Source of the DNA: Stropharia rugosoannulata
Taxonomy: Eukaryota > Basidiomycota > Agaricomycetes > Agaricales > Strophariaceae
Assembly: GCA_028532985.1 (NCBI GenBank)
Contig: JANCIK010000005.1
Coordinates: 936,501-1,000,500, forward strand
Length of the DNA stretch: 64,000 nt
Direction of reading: 5' to 3'
The translations under genes were made by a program, and so were the position numbers. Under the pieces are notes generated by a model that was not told the origin of the DNA, searched no databases, and was given only the letters and a program-made list of their open reading frames with translations. Of the stretch, positions 34,994 to 47,412 are shown piece by piece; within the stretch, counting starts at the first letter, position 1; every line of letters begins with the position of its first letter.

Positions 34994-35770
34994 CTAGCGA
35001 CGGAAAAAAGCAGCATCTTTGTGAAGAGCCATTCTGTCCTTGTGAATTTGCTCCTGCAATGCCATGTCCTTTCTCTGTGTGGCCAGTCTTTGCTGCTCAG
35101 CCTTGATGTTCTGCTCCTCCGTATTCATGATGTTCTGCTCGCCACTGATCCTGGACTGGAACCGCGAACCATGGGTACCTTCGTGGTTAACAGGGTGGTT
35201 ATTAGTAGGGTGGTTGAGGGCACCCCTCAAAGCTGGCTGTGAACCAGTTTTGACAGTGTTGAACCGGTTGGAGGCTCCCTTCAAAGCTGGCTGTGAACCG
35301 GTGCTGGTGGCAGTGTTGAACCGATTGCTGTCACCCGTGCCAAAGCTGTTGTCTTTGCGGAGCTGCATCTTGTCCCTGTGCATCTGCTCTTGCAGAGAAA
35401 CCATTTCGTGCTGCTTGGCGAGACGGTCCTGCTCCTCCTTGATGTGTTTGGCTTCGGCGTTCATGACATCTTGCTCAGCCTCTATTTTGTGGTGGAAGTG
35501 CGGGCCTCGTGTCTCGAGGACATCGTAGTCACCGAAATCACGGGCGTTCAGAGCGTAATACTCCGGCACATATCGGGCGACGAGTTCGTCGTCCAGATAG
35601 GCCGCGAGGTCGCGCGCGTTGATGTACGCCCTTTCGTAAGTCTGGTAGGCCCTCTGTTAACATTGGTGGAGTCTGTATATTTCATTGAAACCTACGTAGG
35701 GTAGAGCGACAGCGCTGTTGATCTTGAAAGCGGCGATGGCGGCCACAAGGAAGACGGAGGTAAGCTGCAT
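34994..35770 (-). CDS. Secreted protein with duplicated coiled-coil unit, paralogue B
   Basis: Two exons, 35696-35770 and 34994-35653 (42-nt phase-0 intron), give 244 residues. Exon 1 is 25 codons, encoding a signal peptide ending VALPY, the same length and phase as paralogue A. After an acidic-aromatic region (YYALNARDFGDYDV) come two copies of a 45-residue amphipathic unit (EQDVMNAEAKHIKEEQDRLA and EQNIMNTEEQNIKAEQQRLA). Between them lie two copies of an SNRFNT...TGSQPAL motif. Charged heptads predict a coiled coil. No cysteine is seen. Function unknown; a secreted structural or signalling role is only a guess. Confidence 0.75.
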
Positions 35771-36959
35771 ATTGATCTGATGTGTATGTTCTACAAAGGA
35801 GACTGATATCGGGCCACACAATAATTAGCAGTGTTAACCAGAAAATCGATCACAAGGCGCGTACATTTGGAGTTTGTTTTTGACGCTAATAGGACCGGCC
35901 TATGATCTATACTCCCCAATTGTCAGTACTAAGCCGTGAATCTACTAGAGTCTACTCACAAGAGTTGCGAATGTCAGAAAGATGCACCAGGCACTTTGCT
36001 GAATACCTCCTGATAATTTGTCTGGCTTTTATACTCATCCAGAGATCAAGGCCAAGACACTTATTCGTATCATTCAGATTCTGTCAATCTCATTAACCGT
36101 GTTACCCGTATCTAGCGTACTGCCAGGACTGCACTGCTCGCATTAGCGTACAAGAAAGTCGCTATGGACGGTGATAAAAATTAAGATGCAGAACCGTACT
36201 TGTGGATTCTAATACATATACATTGACAGATTTTCCCTGAGGAAATTCAACAAGCAATGATCTATTGATGGTGGCTACCTTCGCAAGGTCAGTTCGACCG
36301 TGGTTCACATGGACGTTCCGGTACAACTTGAATTGTCAATATTAGCAACATCCTCATTTTCCTTCTCTCCGTCGGAACTATCATCATCGTGGAGCGAGTC
36401 CTTTCTCTCTGGTATACACTATTAATGTACCGCAGATCATATTTCTGTCGGTTTAGCACCACAAAGACATTGCCAACTCCAGACTAAAAAACACCAAGTA
36501 ATCATGATGGGCCTCAATCAATGATCAGTCTAATATTGGCACTGAAACTGATATAGGCGTATAATTTTCTGAGAGCTGTCGAAGCCCCTAGTATGTTAAT
36601 CAAGTGCTTCGAGAGATCAAGTCTCGTCAAGGAGGAATTCCAACATGTAGGTCAGTCGTTTTGTGAGGTTCGTGTATGCAGATAGATTGGATACCATACA
36701 CGTCGCTAGTACCCAGGTATTCATCGCTTTTCCAAGCCCAAGAGGTTAGAGGCTTATCACTAGTTGATTCAAATGCGTATATGCCATCTGGTCTTACGTG
36801 CGACTGAAAAAACAAGATCCGGACGAGACGGTAAGGTCCTCGAGGCTCGATGACATCCATATCCATATCAATGTCATGGGTAGAAAACCCACGAACTGAA
36901 GTACTTGGCGTCTAAGCTGAAATTAGATTGCTGGGATTACATTATAAATTACACCGTAT
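35771..36959. other. Intergenic with one doubtful small frame
   Basis: Contains the promoter of paralogue B and the 3' flank of ATM1. One ATG-started minus-strand frame, 36627-36866 (79 codons, MDMDVIEPRGPYRLVRILFF), has a codon pattern that could be real or a gene remnant, but no family was recognised. Confidence 0.4.
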
Positions 36960-39666
36960 TTAGTTATCCTCTTCCATCGCCTCGATGGAAGCTTGTTGTT
37001 GCCACATGCTGTAGTAGAGTCCCCGAGAGCGCATCAGCTCGTCATGTGTACCTTGTTCAACCACCTCTCCCTCTTTCAAGACAATGATGAGGTCTGAGGC
37101 GCACAGTCAGCCGGAACTAACTTCAAGAATGCAAAAGCTACGTAAACGTACCGGATTCGACCACCGTTCTCAATCGGTGGGCGATGAATATGCTCGTTCG
37201 GGCCTTGTCCAACAGCGCGCTATTGATGTTTTTCATCAATTCAAACTCGGTATGCGCATCTAAAGCCGATGTCTAAAACGTAGGAGGCAAGCGCTCATGT
37301 CAGTACTTTGCGGGACAGCCCGGGCACCCACGGAACCAGCCACTCACAGCCTCGTCAAAGAACAGGATCGGAGGGTCCTTCAGCATCACCCTCGCGACCG
37401 CCAGGCGCTGCTTCTCGCCACCACTGATCATCAGTCCCCTCTCGCCCACCCTGGTCCTGTACCCCTCCGGCAAGCGCGCAATGGTCTTGTCGACATTCGC
37501 CTTCCGTGTAGCCTCCACGACCTCCTCGTCGCTCGCGTCGAGACGGCCATAGCGTACATTGTGCATGATGTCTGCATGGAAGAGCGGTGTGTCCTGCGGG
37601 ACCACGCCGATGGAACGTCGGAGGGAGTCGAGCTGGACGTGTTCAACGTCCTGCCCGTCAATTAATATCCGACCGGACGTCGGTTCGTAGAAGCGATAAA
37701 GCAGACGGAAAATGGTCGACTTTCCGCAACCAGAGGGGCCTACTATGGCTACCTTTTTGCCTGCCGGGACGGTGAAAGACAAGTTTCTAAAGATGGGCCT
37801 GTCAGGATGGTACGCGAACGCCACGTTTTCAAATCTAATCGAGCCCCCTTCTAAGCTGAGCGGTTTCGCATCTGGGGCATCCTAATAAAAGAGTCAGATC
37901 AAAAGAATCAGACATGAGCTTTTAACTCGCCTTCGCAGGCGTGTTTTCTTCCACCAGTTTATACAAAACCTCCATGTCAAGAAGATTTTGCCTCATTTCA
38001 CGATAAATCGTGCCCAGGAAATTGAGAGGGAGGGATAGTTGGAAGATCAGCTGGTTTACCATAACAACATCGCCGACAGTCATGGTGCCTGTATACTGTA
38101 GGTGAGTACTCCGGGGAAAAGTGAATATACAACAAACACGAACCGTTTACTACTCCCTGAGCAGCCAAGAACATGGCCATAGTAAGCGCGCTGGAGAATA
38201 TAATATTTTGTCCAGAATTCAGATATGCCAGGGATGTGGTGATCTTCACGCTCGATTTTTCATAATCTGCGAGGTGTTTATCGTATTGTGCAATTTCATA
38301 TTTCTCGTTGTTAAAGTGCTTCCCGGGTCCCGCGTGAGATAATTAAAGGCTCTGAAAGCGGGACAAGGACGTACCTTGACTGCCTCGAAGTTAATCAGGG
38401 AATCCACTGCCACTGTTGCCGCTTTGTTGTCTGCCTTGTTTGCATCCCGTCGGAATTGCGTACTGGGAATGTACTCCTTAGCATATTTCTTCAAGGGGGA
38501 ATGTGCGGGACATACCGCCACGAAGTTGTGCGGACAGTGAACCAAGTATACGCAACCATGGCCAGTGCGGTGACTGCTGCAAAGTCCCAACCAAATTTGT
38601 ATGTCTGAATTACACTGAGTGATTACTCCTCTAGATGTACGTGACAGACATACCAAGATACCACATACGAGAGAAATTTCCAGAGCAGTAGGGGCGATTC
38701 GGAAAATGATTGCTTGTAATATGAACGAAATACCTCTGAACAAAGTAAGTGTTTGTGGCAATACTATAACTATTGAAGTACGTACTTGGTTCCTCGATCT
38801 ATAGCACGCGTTAATCCTCCCGTCTGTCGGTTAAGGTGAAACTTCAGATCCATGTTAAGCAAATGTTCGAATGTCTCCCGGGCAACTTTACGAATAGCGC
38901 GTTGGCCAATGTTTGCGAACACAGCATTTAGCAGTTCGCTGGATAAGGTTGCCCCAATACGCGCGGCACCGTCTGAATACACTCTAGTGAGATAGATCGA
39001 AGAGGCGGTCGACATTCAAAGGCCCACATCCGAGAATTAAAGATCCGGCAAGGACCCATACCGTCGAAGTCGACGTTATGTCAACGTTCAACGCGTCAAT
39101 AACGGATTTGAAGACTTGAGGAACTTGCACGTTGAGAAGCTAATAAACGTAGGTCTCCATTAGCGGTCTTGGAGGTGCAATAGCAAACACACCTTGGCCG
39201 AAACCAACAGACCAAAACCCCCGAGCACCGTCAACCGCGTCTTCCAGTCGTTCTTTGGCCATACGTTGACCATAAGCTTCTTTACGATATTCCAGTCTAT
39301 CCGGCGCTGTTCGGCTTGGGTAGGTATGCGGGTAACTGGTTCGGGCGTCTTTGTAGGAATGGGTTGTGATGGTTTGGTCGCCGCGTCTTCAGGTTTCGGA
39401 GTCATATGTTGGAACATACGCTTGGAAGTGTTCCATGTCCCGACTTGTACAACAGATATAGCTTTGTGAGTTGATGACAAGAAATGGATAGGTGCACGCT
39501 TTGCGTTTGGCGTTGAAACCGAGTTCGAAGACCGCCATGACGTGTATCCCCGGTCTAAGAAGAGCTTTCGTGGTGTCAACGAACACGATTGATTCCTCAG
39601 CAGTCTGCTAGAGCCTTTGAGACATGACCCGACAGCAAGCGAATCTGTCAGGCCATAAAGAGACAT
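36960..39666 (-). CDS. ATM1: Mitochondrial ABC exporter Atm1
   Basis: Half-size ABC transporter of the inner mitochondrial membrane. It exports a glutathione-linked sulfur or iron-sulfur species needed for cytosolic and nuclear Fe-S proteins. The model begins at 39666 with a basic presequence ([20 protein letters not shown]); exon 1 ends at 39193. Later exons encode the transmembrane domain ([77 protein letters not shown]). The nucleotide-binding domain has Walker [10 protein letters not shown], signature ISGGEKQR, Walker B ILFFDEA, D-loop SALDAHTE and H-loop IFIAHRLR. The last exon ends EAMEEDN. All junctions examined keep frame, so the gene looks intact at roughly 700 residues. Confidence 0.92.
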
Positions 39667-40609
39667 TGGAATTTGTTTCCGCAATCGTCCTGTCCTGGCA
39701 ACCCGTGTCCAGACAACCCGAATTTCAAATGTTCAGCGCCGGACGCAAAGCTGTTAAGGCAAATGCATATGCAGCACTATGTGCTGCACTGCTAGACGGA
39801 AGGATTAAGTCGTGCAGAGGGGAGCGGAGAAGGAATGAGTAGGGTGAGGCAGTTTTGATCGCGCATGACGTGCTTTCCGTTAAGAGGCGACTGTGAGTCA
39901 TCTAATCTGATAAGCATCCTGATGAGACTCTAATTTATTGTCGCTGACGCGAGAACCACCTCCCAAGGAAGGACTTGGGAAGGACAACGTCCTACAAAGT
40001 CCTCACTGCAATATCCTTACACATCCTTGACATGACGTCAAGCATTAAATTTTTGAATTCTAGTCTTCCCTCTCTTTAGACTCGAGAATAACGACGAGTC
40101 TCCTTTTGATTTCCTTATTCTCGAGTCACTAGTACGTACGAAAGGGATCGAAAAGGGAGTGAGAATGGGATCTCTAAATGGAGTGATGCAGTGTGAGCTG
40201 CGAACAGATTTCGTAAGGAAAGAGAACTGAGAAAACGAATGATAGTTTGTCCCAAGTTTGTCCATCGGTTTTGAATACATCAGCGGCGTGCGCATTTGCC
40301 TGAGGGCATTGTGAGCGCCGAGGGCCGTGCGCGGCAAGCGTGCCGGGTCCACGGTGCCGAACTCGCATAATGACTTGGCTGCAACAACCAACTGCTACTG
40401 ACAACTCAAAGAACACACTTCTTACATGACTTAACTGTACATGGACTCAAAACGCTGTGTTTATTGCGTTAAAATCCAAGCATATAACAAAGCAAAGAAC
40501 TCTGCACCATCACCCGTATTTATCCCGAGCAACCCGAGCTAAACACACATTCGCCGCAGTTAACAGGGTATACTAGGGCATGCTGTCGAAGCCGGATGGT
40601 AGATTCAGC
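39667..40609. other. Intergenic, with a short inverted repeat
   Basis: Upstream of ATM1 and downstream of the glutathione S-transferase. A perfect 13-bp inverted repeat (GACTCGAGAATAA) lies at 40079-40091 and 40115-40127. No gene is supported. Confidence 0.5.
40079..40127. repeat. 13-bp perfect inverted repeat
   Basis: GACTCGAGAATAA at 40079-40091 and its reverse complement at 40115-40127, separated by 23 nt. It could form a hairpin or bind a dimeric factor; the role is unknown. Confidence 0.6.
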
Positions 40610-41526
40610 TCACAGGTGAGCTTGACCTTTTGCGAGCGGGTACACCTGAACAATCTGGCGCACAGCGATCCACGAAGGCCTCGCAGCCATTTCTTGATAC
40701 CACCTACGAAACATCAGCTTCCCTACACAAGCATCGAAAAGGTTTCTGCCGACCTCTTCACATTTGGCTTTGTGAATACCACCGTACTTCCCGCTGCAGG
40801 AAGCATGGACGCTATGGGCAGGTGAATCAAATCGGCGAGCGATATTGTCTGTCAGTGGTCTCGAATCAGATGTGCGGCCTCGTACGTGCCATGCGGACGC
40901 AGACGCACCTCCCCGGTCATGAAGCGCTGCTTGCTGAGGATTTTGTCGTACACATCAAGTCTCTCCGAAAGCTTAGCAAAAAGCTCTTGGAGGACGTCTG
41001 GCCGGGTGGGTATACCCTTCACCCTACAGAGCGTGATGCATACTCTTAGTTCTTGCCAGCGGGAAGGTGAACTTTGAAGAAGAACAATGCTCACGGATTG
41101 ATGATGCTTTCGTGTACCGCTTTCTCTGCCGTATCATTGAAATAGGCTATCTCCACTGCCAACGCTTGATGCAGTAAACCCAAGCCATGAATGTCGGATG
41201 GTATCAAGGGTGTCCCCTGGTCCTTGTACTTCATTGCAATGTAATACACGATGGCGCGGCTTTCATAGAGGATAAAACCGTCGTCATCCTGGTACGGCCG
41301 GGTAGCTACGTCAAACGAAAGAACAAGTAGCGCCCCAACGACATTATGGACTCACAATATATGGGACGTAGTTGAACGGGTGAATCTTCGCGTGCTCGGC
41401 CGTCTTGTGCTCGCCCCGGAAGATATTCACGACGTGGTATTCAAATGGGACTTGCTTCTCGTGCAGGATCATGGCAATTAGCTTTGTATAGGCAGATATC
41501 TCATGGCCATAGAGTTTGAAAACCAT
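40610..41526 (-). CDS. Glutathione S-transferase
   Basis: Conjugates glutathione to electrophiles, probably in the cytosol. Five exons, 41356-41526, 41095-41288, 40909-41023, 40754-40848 and 40610-40703, sum to 669 nt (222 residues), normal for the family. Residues 1-80 form the thioredoxin-like domain (MVFKLYGHEISAYTKLIAMI ... NYVPYI, joined to DDDGFILYESRAI with the ESRAI glutathione-binding motif). The rest is the helical domain with the conserved ISLADLIHLP segment. It lies upstream of ATM1 on the same strand; both depend on glutathione, but this may be coincidence. Class uncertain, closest to phi/Ure2-like fungal enzymes by eye. Confidence 0.88.
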
Positions 41527-42530
41527 ATCGTCGTCGTGAGGTCTAACGGAGAACTGTGAGGCACTATTCGGCCTTGGTTCACTGTCTTATAAGACTTCGC
41601 CAAGCAACCCCTAGCCGTAATATTAAATGAATGATGCAGATACGGCGTACGCTATGTATACTGTTGAGATTCTAATTTTAGCTGTATTTACAAAGCCAAT
41701 TTTTAATTCGTGTCACTTGTAGTACGAGCTTGTACAGTATAGATACTGCATCAAAATCCTCAAGGAATGTAGTATTATAAGAGTATAGTCATGGTCACTT
41801 CTATATATTTTTGATGCACGTTTGTACTTAAAGGTAAATGGACTTTCCGAGATGTTGAGTATTTGGCAATCTGACATCGATCATGGTACTTGTAGAGTGC
41901 ATAGATGGAGTCTGTGTAACGGATACTCAGCAACCGCCTCGATGTCTTGACATACATAAGCATATATACATACTTAGCATACTTATTTTTATGTATCTAG
42001 ACTGACTCCTGTAATAAATCAAACTATCAGGAGACACAAATCCCAAATATAAGCATCTTAATCAAGCTCCGAGTTTGTGGAACCTGATTATTTAATAACT
42101 TATGAAATCGCAATCCATTCTCAATACCAACGAAGGGGCAGTATTAGACGGCTTAAAATGGCATGAAGTAATCTTCTGGGTTATATGATACCAATACTAT
42201 GTGTACACTAAACCAACGACAGAGTACAGAGTAGGGATGTAAATGCTAGGTCTTGTCCGTGATGAAGTACACTACAAGTACACACACACAAAATACAACA
42301 GCAGAGAAACAGTACAGAGAGTAGGGATGCTAAAACAACAAGAAAAAAAACAATATGAGGCCCAACAAGCACAAGAAAAAACCAGTCATACACATCCTCC
42401 ATATGGCTACCTTCCAACCCGTCCGCTCCACCGACCTGCGTTTGATATCCCAAGATAACATAGCTTGTGCGTCTGTTCCAACAAACTTTGAAGGGCCACA
42501 CAAACCTACTGATAACAAATAACATGTGCA
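41527..42530. other. Intergenic, no gene seen
   Basis: AT-rich stretch between the glutathione S-transferase promoter and the 3' end of the long WD40/DUF2415 gene. Short frames only. Confidence 0.5.
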
Positions 42531-45500
42531 TCACATCCACCCTTCATCAACCCACCACCGCTTATCCGCCCCTCGTACGGTCCACTCCACCACTGAGCCT
42601 GCACCATTCCCAGAATCCGTATCAAAGGAAAAATCGGGACCCATGCCCACTCCCGCCGCGTACATCTTCTCTCCCCAAGGATCGAAGCACAACCCAGCGA
42701 TGTCCAGGTCCTCAAAATATTTGAATGAACCGACAGAATGAGAGGGCCGCTGTCCAACACTGTGCGCTGACGGCGAAGTGCGCGCATACGAGCCGTACCG
42801 TCGAGCAGACCAGGGAGCAGAAGATATGGAAGAGAAAGGGAAGGTGCGGTGATTCGTGTGTGACGAGTAGGAACCAGCAAATGGCGATCCGCTGCGGGAG
42901 GCACACTCAGACTCGGCATCATCATCCTCGTCTTGTTCATCGTCGTATTCATCGTCATGGCGCTCTTCCTCCCCTTCAATAATCATCCGGTCATCTTCTT
43001 CGTCTTCTTCGTCATCGTCCATATCATCATCCACTCTAGTCTGCCTGTCAGCATGTTCTTCATACAAGCGACGAGCAGCCCCGATGGCATCGTCAAATGC
43101 TGCTGATCCATCACCAAGAGCTCCCAAAGCGCGCAGGAACCAGGTATGATAGTCTTCGTCTTCCGCACCCCTGTGATTTCCCCCCTCGTTTTCGTCCCCA
43201 GCATTGTTCCCCTCCCCAACTGTACGTAGGTAAGCCTCGTACTCAAGAGCAGTCTCTGCTCCGGCGCTCGTCTCCGTGTCCCTGCTTGCCGTGCGTTCAA
43301 GGTCTGCTTGAGACCCAAGACGACTCTGAATTCCATGCACGGCGAGTAAAGCATGCACCTCGCTCTCCACATCGCGGTCGCCAAGGTCGGGGACGACAAC
43401 AATACCCTCCCCCTGCCCGGACTCATCATCATCCACAGGCGCAGTCGCAGTCGCAGTCCCTGACTCTTGATCTCGCTCCCAGACTCGCAGTATCGTGTTC
43501 CATCTGTAGTCCCTTCGACTGTCGTCCTCGACACTAGTAGAGGAACCAACAGGACCGGCAGGTGCGGAGCTGGCTCCAGCACTAGCGACACGCGCCAGGG
43601 ATGCGCCAACAGCGTGTGTCCCACTCAGTGTACGCCATGTCGAGTCGCCTATGATCGCGGGGGCAGAGTATCCACTACCACTTCTTCCGACACCAATCCC
43701 GTTGCTATTACTCCTACTTCCCACGCTTACGGGCAATGGGATGCGGAACGCGTCCCCAAGCGCTTGCACAATACCAGGTGTCCCCATACCCCCTGCACGC
43801 GGGGTCGCTGTCCCAGCCGCACTGGCCGATGTCAATAGTGATGGGGATGATGAAGACGCCAATGCAGCAGACTCGCGAGCTTGCATATCCCGTGCAGCGG
43901 CAGACATGGCGAGGTGAGCGGCGGATGCGGGGGATAGACGCTCTGAGATCCCCGCCGGGGTGTCGGATGCAGGGGAAGCTGGTGACGTCATCGCAGGTGA
44001 AGTAACGGACCGGTCTAGCGCGCGTCTGCGGCGTGTGGTTATGGGTGTTGGTGAGTATCTGCGCTCGCGGGCGTTGCTCACAGGCAGACGCCTGAGGAGT
44101 GTATTACCATCTTGTGCATTGGTGCTAAGCTCCGCAGTATTGCGGCGCGTGTTTTCACCGTCCCGCAAGGATTCCAGCAACTCGGCTCGGGAAAGCGGGA
44201 ACTGTTCGATGCTCACCCCGGCCATGCGCCGTGCCTCTCGGAAGCGTGCCGCAAGAGCGCGAAGCGTAGGGTTACCGTTGGAAGTCGGTTCGCGGCGCGG
44301 TGTGCTACTACGTTTGTGTTGGCCGCCAACCAAGGGAAGCGCAGGTACATTAACGCTGTCGCATGTTTCAAAGGTACGCGCATCAACGATATGTATAAAC
44401 GAGGTATGCTGAGAACGATGGAGATGGTAAGCTAAAGTATTCATGAGAAATAAGATCGCACCCACTTCTGTAAAAGCCATGACCTCTTTTCCAAGCCTGC
44501 TCCCCTCCCCGCCATTGAATTTAACGTTCCGTACACACCACCCTGGCGCCTTGGTTCCTCTTGTCCACTCCCAAGGATCGTCTGACAGCCACCCAGTCGC
44601 TCCCCCATTTCCTGATCCGTTTCCCAGTCCACCACGCATTTTGTTCGTATGAAAAACCCTCATGGGTTTCGTGCTCCGCACATCCCAGACGGCAACGACG
44701 CCCTCCTGACTCGCCACTGCAAACTTGCTCCCGTCCCCACTGAACGCTGTTGAGAATGATGCGGCCAAAGACGTATACGATGATGAAGAATATGGGGCAC
44801 GTGATGAGGGGGATGAATAGAATGAAGAGGATGTATCAGGTGGAGGAATATTAAGTGTTGTGATAGGTTGAAATGATATATTTGAGCCGCCTGTAATTTG
44901 ATGAAAATAGATTTTACTGGAGTCGCCAACAGATAGGAGGGTACGACCGTCGGGAGATATTGACGCTGTAGAAAGTGGAAGTCAGTTGATTGATGAGTTA
45001 ATAATACGAATGGGTGAGGTGGGTAGAAATAAGCAAATGCAGTAAAATTGAAGAATGTGCATCACCGCAGCATAATAATAGAATAGCGTGTTTCACAGCA
45101 CAGCATAGAAAGACGGTACAACTAGAATCCCAGCTTTGGCCCGAATTTTTCATTAAGAGTTCAAGACTGATAAGTGGCTGCCAACAAAGTTGAAGGAGCG
45201 GTAGCCACAGGCTATACCAAATGGTTCCTCGGGCATGATCATTCGGTCAACCACTGGGCGCCTAGCTTCCAGAAAAGGCCAGGTCTACACTGTGAATTTC
45301 GAAAGACATGGGCCATCGAACCGAAGCTAGCCATGAAAACCGTCCTGTCCATGATCAAGACTTCCACAGAGGCTGTCGGGTACATGACCCATGGAAAAGA
45401 CACGATTTGTCTTCCATGCCCGGATACAAAGTACCATTGCATATATCCGGCACAACTGTCGCACAGGCAAAAATGAAACGAAGAAGCGGCTCGCAGGTTC

Positions 45501-46247
45501 CGTCCAGAATGCAGGGAACCACGCGTACAGGGTAACTAATGAAGTAGAATGACTCACAGTGATTTACTGGGACGTCCAACCTGACCTGGCCGACTTCATG
45601 CAGGCACCTTCGCGATTTCGGCACGTTCAGCGGGACATCATACAATCTGACGGTGCCATCATTATTGCTTATTCCCACGCGTGGCTCGACACTGCTCTCG
45701 TTGGAGCGCGTCAGGCTGAGCGAGGTTAGCAGCACGGAGTTGTTGATCGAACCATCTAGTCTGGCGTCGTATTCCCAATGCACGCGGGTTCGCGAACGTC
45801 GCCGTTCCTCCGTTCCCGCGACTGACGAGGACGACGCGGATGAGTGATATGAGAGGTATATTTCAGCCTCCTGACCGCCCGCAGCCACGAGCGTCCCAGG
45901 GCCTAGTTGGAGCGAAGTAAGGGAGATAGGGGTAAAACTGAGACTGGCCAACGTCCGAGGTGGCTACGATAACAGAGGTCAGTGCCACCACCTCTGTATT
46001 GCCAACAGCGCGACTCACACTCTTTGGTGAGTTAATATCCTGCTCGACTATCCCATGGTGGACGACATAGTTGAGCAAGCCCTGCTCGCGAGGGCATATT
46101 AACAGATCCCGGAGCTGCCTATTCGCAACAATCAGCTTAAGTTGGAGTATGGTTGATCCGGACAGCGTACACATGTGCGATTGTGGGTGTCGCGGGCGCG
46201 ATTGCGGTTGGCCGTGTCGAATCCAGAAGAAATGGATCTCTAGCCAT
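42531..46247 (-). CDS. WD40/DUF2415 protein, long copy
   Basis: Fungal WD-repeat protein whose C-terminal motif matches DUF2415; cellular role not established. Five exons, 46171-46247, 46019-46118, 45558-45963, 44466-44965 and 42531-44408, give 986 residues. WD-like blades include QLRDLLICPREQGLLNYVV, DGTVRLYDVPL, FSGDGSKFAVASQEGVVAVW and SFIHIVDARTFET. A Ser/Ala-rich and strongly acidic linker of about 500 residues (runs of D/E, for example DDDMDDDEEDEEDD) separates these from KYFEDLDIAGLCFDP near the C-terminus. Intron 3 (44966-45557) is 592 nt, while the same intron is 66 and 53 nt in the two paralogues next door. Confidence 0.82.
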
Positions 46248-47412
46248 CGACGAAGATGGTGGCAGAAAGCAAGTCTCACTGCTCGGCCGGCCCAGCGCGG
46301 ATAACGCATAACCATCACGTGTTCCCATTTCACAACAATGCTCCGAATTGGACTGCTTAGATCCTGCTACTACATATCTCCGCTGTTTCCTGTTCTTTTT
46401 GCCTTGACATCGACCCCACCCGGGACAGCGCCTGGATACCGTGGCGGCGGCGCTATCGCCTTTCTCCAGTGTATGTATATATGCGCCAAAGAACCATGTG
46501 TCTGCGCGGTCAGTGGGTGGGAGTATTTCGCCACCGGGAACGAGCACATAACCGTACACCGTTGCTGCGTCGGCATGGATTTGCCTGTCTACGCGGCGCG
46601 CTCAGACTGGGGAGTCAGATGCCGGACCAGCGCGGTAGCCCATAGCCGTTGTATGAAGCCGATTGGAGCTAAGGTGAGCGTTCCATGGCGAGCATGCCCG
46701 CACTGAATGCACCTCTATTCCAGTCATTATAATCATGCGCTCGCTGTGACCGGAAATGAGGCATTTCCACGCTTCAGCTGAGCCCCGGCGCGCTTCTCAA
46801 CGATAGTTTTGGGCTTCTTTACTGCTGGGCACGTCATGCAGCCAGCGTTGCACATGGTCGTGCCTATTACAGGCCCATCATCCCTTCCCCGCTCTGGGAC
46901 CGCGCAGTCTCACTTCGACTTCGGATAAATTTCATCGCGACACTCAAACTCGGTACCTTCCGAAGACCATACGTTGCTTTGCGTTATTCTGAGGCATTTT
47001 GCCGCGTCAGTGGCTATCAATGGTCAATGTGTGCGGATCATTCCGACCGAATGCACCATGAAACACAAGTCCTTACCCCCCCAAAAAAAACTACAAAACC
47101 TTACGCTTGTATCTCAACTCCGTCACTTTATTATTTTTAAAGGTCCTGCAGGGTGCACAGGAATATAAGTGATGCAGCAAGTCAGAACATCGTTTTGTCA
47201 TTCCGCAAATTTGAAATTCAGTTTTAAGTAAATTGTGGAATATTACAAAAGTGAGTACGCTTTTCTTTATACTCAGATATCTAACCCCCCCAGGCCGTAT
47301 GTTCTTTGCACTACTCTAATTTATTTTACCGTCATGCATACACAGGCAACGAACTGGTAAGCATTTGCGAGAGGTGATGTTCGGCAGAGAAATATCCCAA
47401 TTTACGTGGCCA
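46248..47412. other. Intergenic, no gene seen
   Basis: Separates DUF2415 copies 1 and 2; promoter of copy 1 expected. Plus-strand frames here show no family motif. Confidence 0.5.

Noticed and set aside
42983..43624. 213-codon minus-strand frame inside the long DUF2415 gene
   Set aside because: Shifted frame within the real last exon.
45174..45476. 100-codon plus-strand frame in the long DUF2415 intron
   Set aside because: No motif and no splice support. Reported only as part of the enlarged-intron finding.
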